This document shows positions 1-5,573 of a stretch of 5,666 bases of DNA, piece by piece (within the stretch, counting starts at the first letter, position 1; each line of letters opens with the position of its first letter). Below the pieces are notes generated by a model. It ran no database searches. It was not told the DNA's origin and saw only the letters and a program-made list of their open reading frames with translations. Position numbers and translations under genes: made by a program. Source of the DNA: an uncultured bacterium (GTDB lineage: Bacteria > Patescibacteria > ABY1 > SG8-24 > 2-12-FULL-60-25); the NCBI GenBank assembly GCA_937863195.1, contig CALMET010000170.1, forward strand, positions 1 through 5,666. Direction: 5' to 3'.

Positions 1-721
1 TGTTCTTTATCGATATGTCCTGCACAAAATCACCACTAATGCCTCCAACATTAAAATAATTACGTTCATTCGTCGCAGTACCGCCTATCGTGACATTTGA
101 TGTGTGATCCATTTGTAAGCCATAGCCCGTACCCGTCGTCACTAAACCGGACGCTGTTAAGTTAAAGTAGTTGTTATATAATCTCAGATCTGTCACTAAC
201 GTGGTCGAGACGGCAATATTCGCCAGTGCTGCAGGAATATGACTACTTAATAGCTGTGGTAATGCCTGCGTTGATGTGCCAATTTCAATATTCGTAGAAC
301 TCGCAACCGATATTGACCGCAAGGTATTCGCGATACGCATTGTGCCGTCAGGACGAAAGCCGAAATAATTACCATATACTTTTAGATTGTCTGCGCCATA
401 ACGAGCTACGACCATGGTGGCATTAGACCCAAAAATGTTTCGCTCGGCATTCGTCGTACCTCCAATAACAACATCGTTTGCACCATTAATGAAAAGCGAA
501 CCAGATGATCCCACGGTACCCGTGGCATTTGTCCCAATGTAGTTACCAATAACGGATGCATTATTCGCGTTCACTGTTAGCGTTAGCGATGCTGTTGAAC
601 CATTGATGACATTTCGATCAAAACTTCCTGTACCTCCAATGGTAACATTAGGTGCATTGATATAGATCCCGTTAGAAAAAGCAAAAACGGCTGTCGTTGT
701 ATTTACCCCAATCCAATTACC
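1..721 (-). repeat. Four imperfect beta-helix repeats of about 58-66 residues
   Basis: In the minus-strand protein the segment GNWIG (residue 147), GNYIG (205), GNYFG (263) and NNYFN (329) recurs. Each is followed about 25-30 residues later by VTIGG (172), VVIGG (230), IEIGT (291) and VTIGG (356). In units 1, 2 and 4 this continues as (D/E)RN. The first two steps are exactly 58 residues and the last is 66. Unit 3 is the most diverged and has lost the GG and ERN elements. The fourth unit is cut by the window edge. Confidence 0.75.
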
Positions 722-1159
722 TTTTATTACAGAATTATCTGAGCCCGCATCCATTTGGAAAAAATGCGCTGAATTACCATACCCTCCAATGCCCTGAATG
801 GTACATTTCGCCGAACATCCGAGAGCACGAGTCGCGCTAATCGTGGGACGAATGCTGATGATAGGAAAATTTGACCAACCCGGCTGAGTCCAGCCATCGA
901 TAACAAGCTCTTCGGTACTTGTTGGGAGATCCGTCGTGAGGTAAATCGTTGTTGTACCAGAACCAATGGCAAACTCAATAATATCTGGTCCTGACGAAGC
1001 ATTTGCCGTGGCGATAGAATCGCGAAGCGAACCCGCACCAGCATCAGCTGTCGTCGTCACCAAAATGGCCGCTTGGGCAGACTGAGGCAAAAGCACGAGC
1101 AAGCAAAAAACCATGGCCGAGATAAGACCTGCAACTAAAGATCGTGCGTGCGCGTACAT
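1..1159 (-). CDS. Secreted right-handed beta-helix repeat protein, N-terminal part (runs off left edge)
   Basis: 386 residues are visible with no stop; the C-terminus lies beyond base 1. The protein opens with a signal peptide: Arg6, a hydrophobic core at about residues 8-24, and a likely signal peptidase I site after Ala30 (S-A-Q-A|A). The mature part begins with the pattern VTTTADAGAGSLRDSIATAN (34-53), then DIIEFAI (59-65), LPT (78-80) and IDGWTQPG (87-94), the usual opening of bacterial 'TIDGTTQPG' beta-helix surface proteins. From residue 147 it carries four imperfect repeats built on a GNYIGTN-like segment and a VTIGGT..ERN segment. Such proteins form a parallel beta-solenoid outside the cell and often end in an anchor or sorting domain, which cannot be seen here. 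Function (adhesion, surface layer, polysaccharide binding) is unknown. The start ATG is the first after an in-frame TAA four codons upstream; it has no Shine-Dalgarno sequence. Family call is firm, role is open. Confidence 0.85.
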   Translation of the reverse strand, partial: MYAHARSLVAGLISAMVFCLLVLLPQSAQAAILVTTTADAGAGSLRDSIATANASSGPDIIEFAIGSGTTTIYLTTDLPTSTEELVIDGWTQPGWSNFPIISIRPTISATRALGCSAKCTIQGIGGYGNSAHFFQMDAGSDNSVIKGNWIGVNTTTAVFAFSNGIYINAPNVTIGGTGSFDRNVINGSTASLTLTVNANNASVIGNYIGTNATGTVGSSGSLFINGANDVVIGGTTNAERNIFGSNATMVVARYGADNLKVYGNYFGFRPDGTMRIANTLRSISVASSTNIEIGTSTQALPQLLSSHIPAALANIAVSTTLVTDLRLYNNYFNLTASGLVTTGTGYGLQMDHTSNVTIGGTATNERNYFNVGGISGDFVQDISIKN

Positions 1160-1167
1160 ACGCGTTT

Positions 1168-1173
1168 ATTCTA
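1168..1173 (-). promoter_or_regulatory. Candidate -10 box of the beta-helix gene, 8 bases before its ATG
   Basis: Read on the minus strand, TAGAAT matches TATAAT at 5 of 6 positions and is followed by 8 bases and then the ATG at 1159. Transcription would therefore begin at or next to the start codon, giving a leaderless message, which agrees with the lack of a Shine-Dalgarno sequence. No convincing -35 box is found at 16-18 bases. An A-tract (AAAAAATT on the minus strand, about 1206-1213) lies where an UP element could sit. Confidence 0.4.
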
Positions 1174-1294
1174 TATTCAAACCATCATCGGAGCTTGCTT
1201 GTGGAATTTTTTGCAGTACAAAGCCAAAAAATATTTTTCTTTTTCGTTTTTTTGCTGTTGGTATCTTGTGGAATGCCTGTGCATATCTCAAAAA

Positions 1295-1323
1295 CCCTTT
1301 TTTAGCAGCTGCATAGCAAAGGG
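1295..1323. repeat. Imperfect inverted repeat upstream of the transporter, possible operator
   Basis: CCCTTT (1295-1300) and AAAGGG (1318-1323) form inverted arms around the 8-base palindrome GCAGCTGC (1305-1312); the two dyad centres differ by half a base. The right arm overlaps the candidate -35 box of the transporter gene, a position suited to a repressor site. Read on the minus strand the right-hand end is followed by five T residues, so a weak leftward terminator or attenuator is an alternative. Either role is inference. Confidence 0.3.
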
Positions 1324-1349
1324 ACAAAACCAGCAATTAACGCTACACT
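1321..1349 (+). promoter_or_regulatory. Candidate promoter of the transporter-dehydrogenase unit, leaderless
   Basis: GGGACA (1321-1326, 4 of 6 to TTGACA) and TACACT (1344-1349, 4 of 6 to TATAAT) are separated by exactly 17 bases. The -10 box ends 7 bases before the ATG at 1357, so the expected transcription start falls on the start codon. No Shine-Dalgarno sequence is present, which is consistent with leaderless translation. Confidence 0.45.
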
Positions 1350-1356
1350 CTATTCT

Positions 1357-2316
1357 ATGCTCGCGGCAAAATTCAAACGTCTTCTCACCGAGAACCAAGT
1401 ACTCGTTATCTTGCTTGGCGTTATTTTAGGCATCTCTTTTCCTTCAAAGCTCAATTTCATAAACACCTACTCAACCCAGCTGCTCATCTTGGTCTTTTTC
1501 TTCTCGAGCTTGCGACTTTCACTCGGTGAGGTGGTTGGGTATGCCAAAGATTGGCGCATGACGGCGCTCTCGAGCCTCTACATGCTTATCGTGATGCCCT
1601 TCGCCCTCTTCTTTGCTGGTTCTTTTTTACCAACCGAGTGGTCGGTGGCGCTTTTGGTCTTAGGCGCTATGCCGACGGGTACCACCATTGCCCTTATGGC
1701 TGAGTTTTTTGGCGGCAAAACCTCACTCGCGCTCGTTATCACCACGGTCACTTCGCTTCTCGCGCCCTTCACCATCCCTCTCGTGACCAAGATCGCTATC
1801 GGGACAACGGTAGAGATCGACGTGGTACGCATGTTCTTCTCGCTCTTTCTCACCATTGTTGCGCCGTTTATTTTAGGTGTTTTGGTGCAACGTGCCATGC
1901 CGGCCTACATTCAAAAACGCGATGCCCTCTGGCGCAATATCTCGGTTGCGGCTTTTGGTTTGCTTATCACTGGCATCGTGGCGAGCTCGTCTGGCGAAGG
2001 CATTTCACTCACCTGGTTTGACGGAGGTGCTATGCTCTATGCGATGGCCTTATTGGGGGCGCTTACGTGGGGCGGTTACTATATCGCCACGTGGCGTCAG
2101 CCACCTGAACGCATTACGATCGCGCTTTGCATGCTGTACATGAATAATACGCTCGCGCTCTTTATTGGTGACCGTTTTTTCAGAGAGCTCGGGATCGTCC
2201 CTAAGCAAGTGCTGCTCTTGCTCGTCGTGAATGCCCTTTTACCGGCCGTTAAAGTCGCCGCGCAGCATGTCGTCACCTCAAATAAACACCCTAAACGCCT
2301 TAAACAAACCGCCTAA
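1357..2316 (+). CDS. BASS-family (bile acid:sodium symporter-like) transporter
   Basis: 319-residue membrane protein, the usual size for the bile acid:sodium symporter (SBF-type) superfamily. About ten hydrophobic segments can be placed, near residues 15-30, 38-56, 69-91, 96-118, 123-148, 160-180, 195-212, 222-245, 253-273 and 280-305. Two family hallmarks support the call: the GAMPTGTT stretch in segment 4 followed by FFGGKTSLAL and PFTIP (103-141), which matches the conserved P-x-G and crossover region; and the MNNTLAL stretch (Asn263, Asn264) in segment 9, where the family has a conserved Asn near the second discontinuous helix. Known members move bile acids, pyruvate, pantothenate, glycolate or other organic anions with sodium; the substrate here cannot be read from sequence. 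The dehydrogenase follows after 3 bases, which favours a small 2-oxo or 2-hydroxy acid. The C-terminal tail is short and basic (KHPKRLKQ). Start chosen as the ATG that leaves a short charged N-terminus before segment 1. Confidence 0.8.
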   Translation: MLAAKFKRLLTENQVLVILLGVILGISFPSKLNFINTYSTQLLILVFFFSSLRLSLGEVVGYAKDWRMTALSSLYMLIVMPFALFFAGSFLPTEWSVALLVLGAMPTGTTIALMAEFFGGKTSLALVITTVTSLLAPFTIPLVTKIAIGTTVEIDVVRMFFSLFLTIVAPFILGVLVQRAMPAYIQKRDALWRNISVAAFGLLITGIVASSSGEGISLTWFDGGAMLYAMALLGALTWGGYYIATWRQPPERITIALCMLYMNNTLALFIGDRFFRELGIVPKQVLLLLVVNALLPAVKVAAQHVVTSNKHPKRLKQTA

Positions 2317-2319
2317 CCT

Positions 2320-3306
2320 ATGCCACGCATTTTTATCGCCCGCCCAATACCAGAACCAGCGATTAGTCTTTTGAAAAAACAAAAAGGTTTTGTCGTGGAC
2401 GTCTATGAAAAAGACGAGATCATCCCGCGCAAAGAATTACTCAAACGCATCAAAGGCGCGGATGCCGTGCTCCCCATTCTCACCGATCGCGTCGATAAAG
2501 AATTTTTTGATGCCGCCGGGCCACAGCTTAAAATTGTCGCCAACTATGCGGTCGGCTTTGATAATATTGATCTCAAAGAGGCAAAGAAGCGAGGCGTGGT
2601 TGTTACCAATACCCCCGTCATCGAAGCTGCCGAATCTGTCGCCGAACACGCTATTGGCATGATGATCGCCCTCGCGCATCGCATGGTCGAAGGCGATGCG
2701 TTTGCCCGCGAAAAAAAGTATCGCGGTTGGTCGCCTAATCATTTTATGGGCTTTGACCTTAAGGGCAAAACCCTTGGTTTAGTTGGACTTGGCCGCATCG
2801 GTAAACTCGTCGCTCGCCATGCCCTGCTCGGATTTGGCATGAAAATTACCTATACCGATCTCACGCGCGATACCGATTTTGAAACCGTCTTTCATGCGAA
2901 GTTTTTATCAAAAGAGGAACTCCTAAAAAACGCGGACATTATTTCACTACATGTGCCGCTGCTCGCTTCTACCAAATACCTTATTGATACGGCTGAGTTC
3001 AGCCTCATGAAAAAATCTGCGCTCATTATTAATACCTCACGTGGCCCGATCATTCGTGAAAAAGCCCTGTTGCGCGCACTACGCACCAAGCGTATTGCCG
3101 GCGCTGGACTCGACGTTTTTGAATGCGAACCCGCCATCGACTGCGATCTCACCGACAAGCTTGAGCTCAAATCCTTTTCAAATGTCTTACTAACTCCGCA
3201 TACGGCGAGCGCGACGCTTGAAGCACGTAGTGCTATGTCCAAATTAGCCGCGGCAAACATTATCGCCGTATTAGCTGGCAAACCCCCTGTTAGTCCAGCA
3301 AAATAA
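2320..3306 (+). CDS. D-isomer-specific 2-hydroxyacid dehydrogenase (glyoxylate/hydroxypyruvate reductase type)
   Basis: 328 residues, normal length for the family. It is a cytosolic NAD(P)-dependent enzyme interconverting 2-oxo acids and D-2-hydroxy acids. The substrate domain comprises about 1-100 plus the C-terminal helix; the substrate loop is NYAVGFDNID (75-84), followed by TNTP (97-99 region). The Rossmann domain has the dinucleotide motif GLGRIG (156-161), and Asp180 ends the second strand, which favours NAD(H) over NADP(H). The catalytic triad is complete: Arg241 (in NTSRGP), Glu270 (in FECEP) and His294 (in TPHTAS). The GLDVFE.EP and NYAVG patterns are closest to glyoxylate or D-glycerate dehydrogenases, but lactate- or phosphoglycerate-type activity cannot be excluded; there is no C-terminal ACT domain as in long SerA enzymes. 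The ATG lies 3 bases after the transporter stop and has no Shine-Dalgarno sequence, so translation probably depends on the upstream gene. Confidence 0.88.
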   Translation: MPRIFIARPIPEPAISLLKKQKGFVVDVYEKDEIIPRKELLKRIKGADAVLPILTDRVDKEFFDAAGPQLKIVANYAVGFDNIDLKEAKKRGVVVTNTPVIEAAESVAEHAIGMMIALAHRMVEGDAFAREKKYRGWSPNHFMGFDLKGKTLGLVGLGRIGKLVARHALLGFGMKITYTDLTRDTDFETVFHAKFLSKEELLKNADIISLHVPLLASTKYLIDTAEFSLMKKSALIINTSRGPIIREKALLRALRTKRIAGAGLDVFECEPAIDCDLTDKLELKSFSNVLLTPHTASATLEARSAMSKLAAANIIAVLAGKPPVSPAK

Positions 3307-3326
3307 AGCCCTTTTGGGCTTTTTTT
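3305..3326 (+). terminator. Intrinsic terminator of the transporter-dehydrogenase unit
   Basis: AAAGCCC (3305-3311) pairs with GGGCTTT (3316-3322) around a TTTT loop. A run of seven T residues spans 3320-3326. The hairpin begins inside the dehydrogenase stop codon. Confidence 0.85.
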
Positions 3327-3353
3327 GACCTCGCTTGAACTGGCTGGTTAGAT
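3325..3353 (+). promoter_or_regulatory. Candidate promoter of the sigma factor gene
   Basis: TTGACC (3325-3330, 5 of 6 to the -35 consensus) and TTAGAT (3348-3353, only 3 of 6 to the -10 consensus) are 17 bases apart. The first two T residues of the -35 box are the last two of the upstream terminator T-run. The predicted transcript would start near 3360 and have a leader of roughly 29 bases containing the AAGGAG ribosome binding site. Confidence 0.45.
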
Positions 3354-3376
3354 GGGCCAAGTACCTTCACCTCTAA

Positions 3377-3382
3377 AAGGAG
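3377..3382 (+). promoter_or_regulatory. Strong ribosome binding site for the sigma factor gene
   Basis: AAGGAG, 6 bases before the ATG at 3389. It fixes the start. It stands out because the genes before and after it have none. Confidence 0.8.
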
Positions 3383-3388
3383 CTCGTC

Positions 3389-4798
3389 ATGAAACGATCT
3401 GCCCCTTTAAGCAAATCGCCGGTTGACACGCTTTTTGACAGGCGGCGCAAACGCGCCCTGTCACATCAAGAGACCAACCTCATCATCGCTGCCTATCAAG
3501 CATCGTCTGATATCGCCGAAAAGCGGTCTTATGAAGACCAGATCGTCTCTAGCCATTTTCCTGGCGCCATCAGCTTGATGCGACGACGGTTTGCAAAATC
3601 GACTCCGCCTGAAGAACTCACGAGTATCGCCTACTTCGCCATTAGAAAAGCAATGGAAAAGTATAGATCCGACAAGGGCGCGTCCTTCATGTCGTACTTG
3701 GGTTGGTGGACACTCGCCTATTATAACCGTCAGTTGAACGATGAAGACTTCATAATTGTACGCGAGCCAAGACATGTCACCGATGGCCGCAGAACCGTTA
3801 GACGCCATTCAAAAGACTATGTTCTTGAGAACGGCACCATGCCCTCTGCAAAAGACCTGACGGCCCACCTTCAGACAAAAATCTCCATGTCCCGTTTTGG
3901 AAAGGACAAGGAGCGAATGGTGAAAAAATTGCTGTTGCAACCCACTATGAGTACGGTCTCATTTGATTCTTCAGGTAATGAAGGGTCGGGACTGTACGAG
4001 GTTTTCAACAACGATGAAGAGACAAGTATCGAGCATACCGCCGAAATCGGCTTGATGCATAAAAAGGCTCTCGAGCTCTTTGAGCGGTTCTACGGTTTTC
4101 TCTCAACGAATGTCGGTTTTCAAGAAGCCGATATCTTGATTGCCTCATACCTGTACAATCAAACATTGAGTTTGGTTGGTGACCGTACAGGCTATACCCG
4201 TGAACGGATTCGCCAAATCCTCAACATTCACTTGCCGAAGCATTTTAAGCAGCGTGGGTGGCCTCATCCGTCTCTCTTCAATGATATCGTTTTGCTCACC
4301 CTCCTCTCTCATCAATGCAGCCACCAGCCCAATCACACCTTGCCCAAAAAACTTCATGGCGCCGTCGAACGAAGGCGGGTAAAAGGCAAAAAAACCTTTC
4401 GTATTCTCGGAGTGAACGGATACAACTTTGACGCGGCGTTGCAGGCTTGTCGTCATCTGCCTCAAACACTTCAAGGCGACAGGCCAATCACCTGTACCAT
4501 AGGCTTGCCCTACGTCGGTAGGCTCTCCGTCAAAGACCGAGTGGCCCTCGGGCATGCCTCTGGCAAGTTGCCAAGAAGGATTACAAATCCGAGCCATCTC
4601 ATTCAGGCGCTGTATGCAACCCTGTCACGCGGAGATCCAGCAGACATGACCCTCTTTGATGGGGGACGTGATGTACTCGTCGCTCTCTACCCCGACCAAG
4701 AAAAGCAGATTCACGCGACGATTATTGCTGCAGAACGTGAAGGCTTGATCATGATCCTTAGCAACCCACTTCAGGGTGAGGCGCTGAGAGTCCTCTAG
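3389..4798 (+). CDS. RNA polymerase sigma-70-type factor with a long C-terminal extension
   Basis: 469 residues. The N-terminal 290 read as a divergent sigma factor. Residues 24-65 resemble the end of region 1.2 and region 2.1. Region 2 continues with PPEELTSIAYFAIRKAMEKY (73-92) and FMSYLGWW (100-107), ending at IIVREPRH (122-129), the counterpart of 'TIRIPVH'. Region 3 features are NGTMPSAKDL (148-157) and a TVSFDS stretch (189-194). Region 4.2 is a clear helix-turn-helix, TLSLVGDRTGYTRERIRQI (259-277). By eye-alignment to E. coli sigma-70, the melting residues Phe427, Tyr430, Trp433 and Trp434 are kept (Phe100, Tyr103, Trp106, Trp107), and so are the -35 contacts Arg584, Glu585 and Arg588 (Arg271, Glu272, Arg275). 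The -10 readers Gln437 and Thr440 become Ala110 and Asn113. There is no region 1.1. Residues about 291-469 match nothing I recognise and hold a Cys/His cluster (His308, Cys310, His312, His316). It is a single-gene unit with no anti-sigma gene beside it. It is probably an alternative sigma factor; a sigma-derived DNA-binding regulator is the main alternative. Confidence 0.75.
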   Translation: MKRSAPLSKSPVDTLFDRRRKRALSHQETNLIIAAYQASSDIAEKRSYEDQIVSSHFPGAISLMRRRFAKSTPPEELTSIAYFAIRKAMEKYRSDKGASFMSYLGWWTLAYYNRQLNDEDFIIVREPRHVTDGRRTVRRHSKDYVLENGTMPSAKDLTAHLQTKISMSRFGKDKERMVKKLLLQPTMSTVSFDSSGNEGSGLYEVFNNDEETSIEHTAEIGLMHKKALELFERFYGFLSTNVGFQEADILIASYLYNQTLSLVGDRTGYTRERIRQILNIHLPKHFKQRGWPHPSLFNDIVLLTLLSHQCSHQPNHTLPKKLHGAVERRRVKGKKTFRILGVNGYNFDAALQACRHLPQTLQGDRPITCTIGLPYVGRLSVKDRVALGHASGKLPRRITNPSHLIQALYATLSRGDPADMTLFDGGRDVLVALYPDQEKQIHATIIAAEREGLIMILSNPLQGEALRVL

Positions 4799-4816
4799 CC
4801 CGCACAACCTACCTGA

Positions 4817-4849
4817 GCCGCCCCTCTAACAAGGGGCGGCGCTTTATTT
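4817..4849 (+). terminator. Intrinsic terminator of the sigma factor gene
   Basis: A perfect 9-bp GC-rich stem, GCCGCCCCT (4817-4825) with AGGGGCGGC (4832-4840), has a six-base loop (CTAACA). It is followed by a T-rich but interrupted tail (CTTTATTT). Confidence 0.8.
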
Positions 4850-4876
4850 GCGACAATATCTCAACCGTACTACGCT
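4848..4876 (+). promoter_or_regulatory. Candidate promoter of the lipoprotein gene
   Basis: TTGCGA (4848-4853, 4 of 6) and TACGCT (4871-4876, 3 of 6) are 17 bases apart; the -35 box takes its TT from the terminator tail. The -10 box ends 11 bases before the ATG at 4888, which leaves a leader of about 4-5 bases at most and no room for a Shine-Dalgarno sequence. The boxes are weak, so the placement is tentative. Confidence 0.3.
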
Positions 4877-4887
4877 ATTGGTTAGAT

Positions 4888-5499
4888 ATGTACTACTCCC
4901 GCGTGGCTGCTCTCGCAGCTCCATTCATGGCTCTCGCATTACTCGGTGCTGGTTGTAATCCGTTTGGGCCGACAACCAATGAACCAACAGCGACAACACC
5001 TGTTGCGACTTCTACCACACCGACAACGCCAGCAACGACTTCAACGACCACCATTGATGACACATGGGACTCGTACTCGAGCAAGTCTGGCTTCACCTTC
5101 AGCTATCCGACCAAGGGGCGCCTGACGCCTGAATGGTCCATCGATAATCATGCGACCAATGATGCAAAGATTCTCAACGGTTGTTTCGTGGATGGTTCAA
5201 GCGAACGAGCAAATGGCCGGACGACACTTATGGTCGGTGACACAACCTTCTGTGTCACGCGCAATGCCGACCCAGGTGCCGGCCAGATCTACTACACTGA
5301 TCACTATGCGTTTGAGAATGGCCGCAATATTACGGTGATCACGTTCACCAAACATTTTACCAATGGGTCAAACTACGAACGTGAAGAATGTCATGGCAAG
5401 ACGGTTGTACCGGTAGGCACCAATGACTGTGCGACGTTTGAAGAGTCAGACTATATCAATGTGTTAGACACCGCGATTAAAACGTTTACCAAAGAATAA
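4888..5499 (+). CDS. Surface lipoprotein with Thr/Pro-rich linker, function unknown
   Basis: 203 residues. The N-terminus is a lipoprotein signal peptide: Arg5, hydrophobic core at about 6-19, and the lipobox L-G-A-G-C, with Cys23 as the predicted lipid-modified first residue of the mature protein. Residues 28-56 form a low-complexity Thr/Pro/Ala linker (TTP and STTT units), likely extended. The C-terminal part (about 60-203) looks like a small folded domain that begins with WDSYSSKSGFTFSYP, an opening common in small bacterial lipoproteins with PsbP-like or related folds; I cannot name the family. Four cysteines in it (99, 122, 168, 181) could form two disulfides outside the membrane. The downstream Met14 is unlikely as start because it would drop Arg5 and leave a signal peptide with no positive charge. 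The gene sits alone between two terminators. No Shine-Dalgarno sequence is visible. Confidence 0.8.
   Translation: MYYSRVAALAAPFMALALLGAGCNPFGPTTNEPTATTPVATSTTPTTPATTSTTTIDDTWDSYSSKSGFTFSYPTKGRLTPEWSIDNHATNDAKILNGCFVDGSSERANGRTTLMVGDTTFCVTRNADPGAGQIYYTDHYAFENGRNITVITFTKHFTNGSNYEREECHGKTVVPVGTNDCATFEESDYINVLDTAIKTFTKE
4969..5055 (+). repeat. Low-complexity ACN-codon tract encoding the lipoprotein linker
   Basis: A run dominated by Thr codons mixed with Pro and Ala encodes residues 28-56. All four Thr codons appear to be used less evenly than chance, with ACA, ACG and ACC alternating, so it is not a pure microsatellite. It serves as a spacer between the lipid anchor and the folded domain. Confidence 0.6.
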
Positions 5500-5510
5500 C
5501 AGTGCACACG

Positions 5511-5538
5511 AAGGAGGATTGACAAATTCTCCTTTTTT
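5511..5538 (+). terminator. Intrinsic terminator of the lipoprotein gene
   Basis: AAGGAGGATT (5511-5520) pairs with AATTCTCCTT (5525-5534) through ten base pairs including one G-T wobble, around the loop GACA. Six T residues follow at 5533-5538. It starts 11 bases after the stop codon. Confidence 0.85.
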
Positions 5539-5546
5539 GTTACAAA
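5519..5546 (+). promoter_or_regulatory. Candidate promoter inside the lipoprotein terminator, for the next gene
   Basis: TTGACA (5519-5524) is a perfect -35 consensus and is formed by the last two stem bases and the loop of the terminator hairpin. TACAAA (5541-5546, 4 of 6 to TATAAT) lies 16 bases downstream. Transcription would start near 5553, about 10 bases before the ribosome binding site of the last gene. Confidence 0.5.
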
Positions 5547-5562
5547 AGCGGCGTCTCGTACC

Positions 5563-5567
5563 AGGAG
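5563..5567 (+). promoter_or_regulatory. Ribosome binding site for the right-edge gene
   Basis: AGGAG, 6 bases before a GTG at 5574, the same spacing as at the sigma factor gene. It supports reading the GTG as a start. Confidence 0.65.
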
Positions 5568-5573
5568 AAAAAC

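Noticed and set aside
1..721. Possible CRISPR-like direct repeats
   Set aside because: The recurring segments are in frame, about 174 bases apart, diverged, and encode beta-helix coils.
727..1044. Minus-strand 105-codon open frame
   Set aside because: It lies in another frame of the beta-helix gene on the same strand. The beta-helix frame has a signal peptide, family motifs and repeats; this one has none.
1113..1429. Two overlapping plus-strand open frames across the divergent spacer
   Set aside because: They run through the T-rich spacer and the antisense side of the beta-helix start, giving Phe/Lys-rich sequence with no family features and no ribosome binding site. One ends inside the transporter gene.
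2437..3281. Minus-strand open frames opposite the dehydrogenase
   Set aside because: They mirror codon bias of a gene with an intact catalytic triad and dinucleotide motif; no independent signals.
4145..4597. Minus-strand 150-codon open frame opposite the sigma factor gene
   Set aside because: It is antisense to the region 4 and extension coding sequence, without a promoter or ribosome binding site. The plus-strand frame carries the sigma motifs.
4969..5055. Possible tandem DNA microsatellite in the lipoprotein gene
   Set aside because: The repetition is at the amino-acid level (Thr, Pro, Ala) with mixed codons and irregular order, so it is a low-complexity linker and not a slipped-strand repeat.
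4927..5499. Alternative lipoprotein start at Met14
   Set aside because: It would remove Arg5 and leave a signal peptide without any positive charge; no ribosome binding site precedes it.
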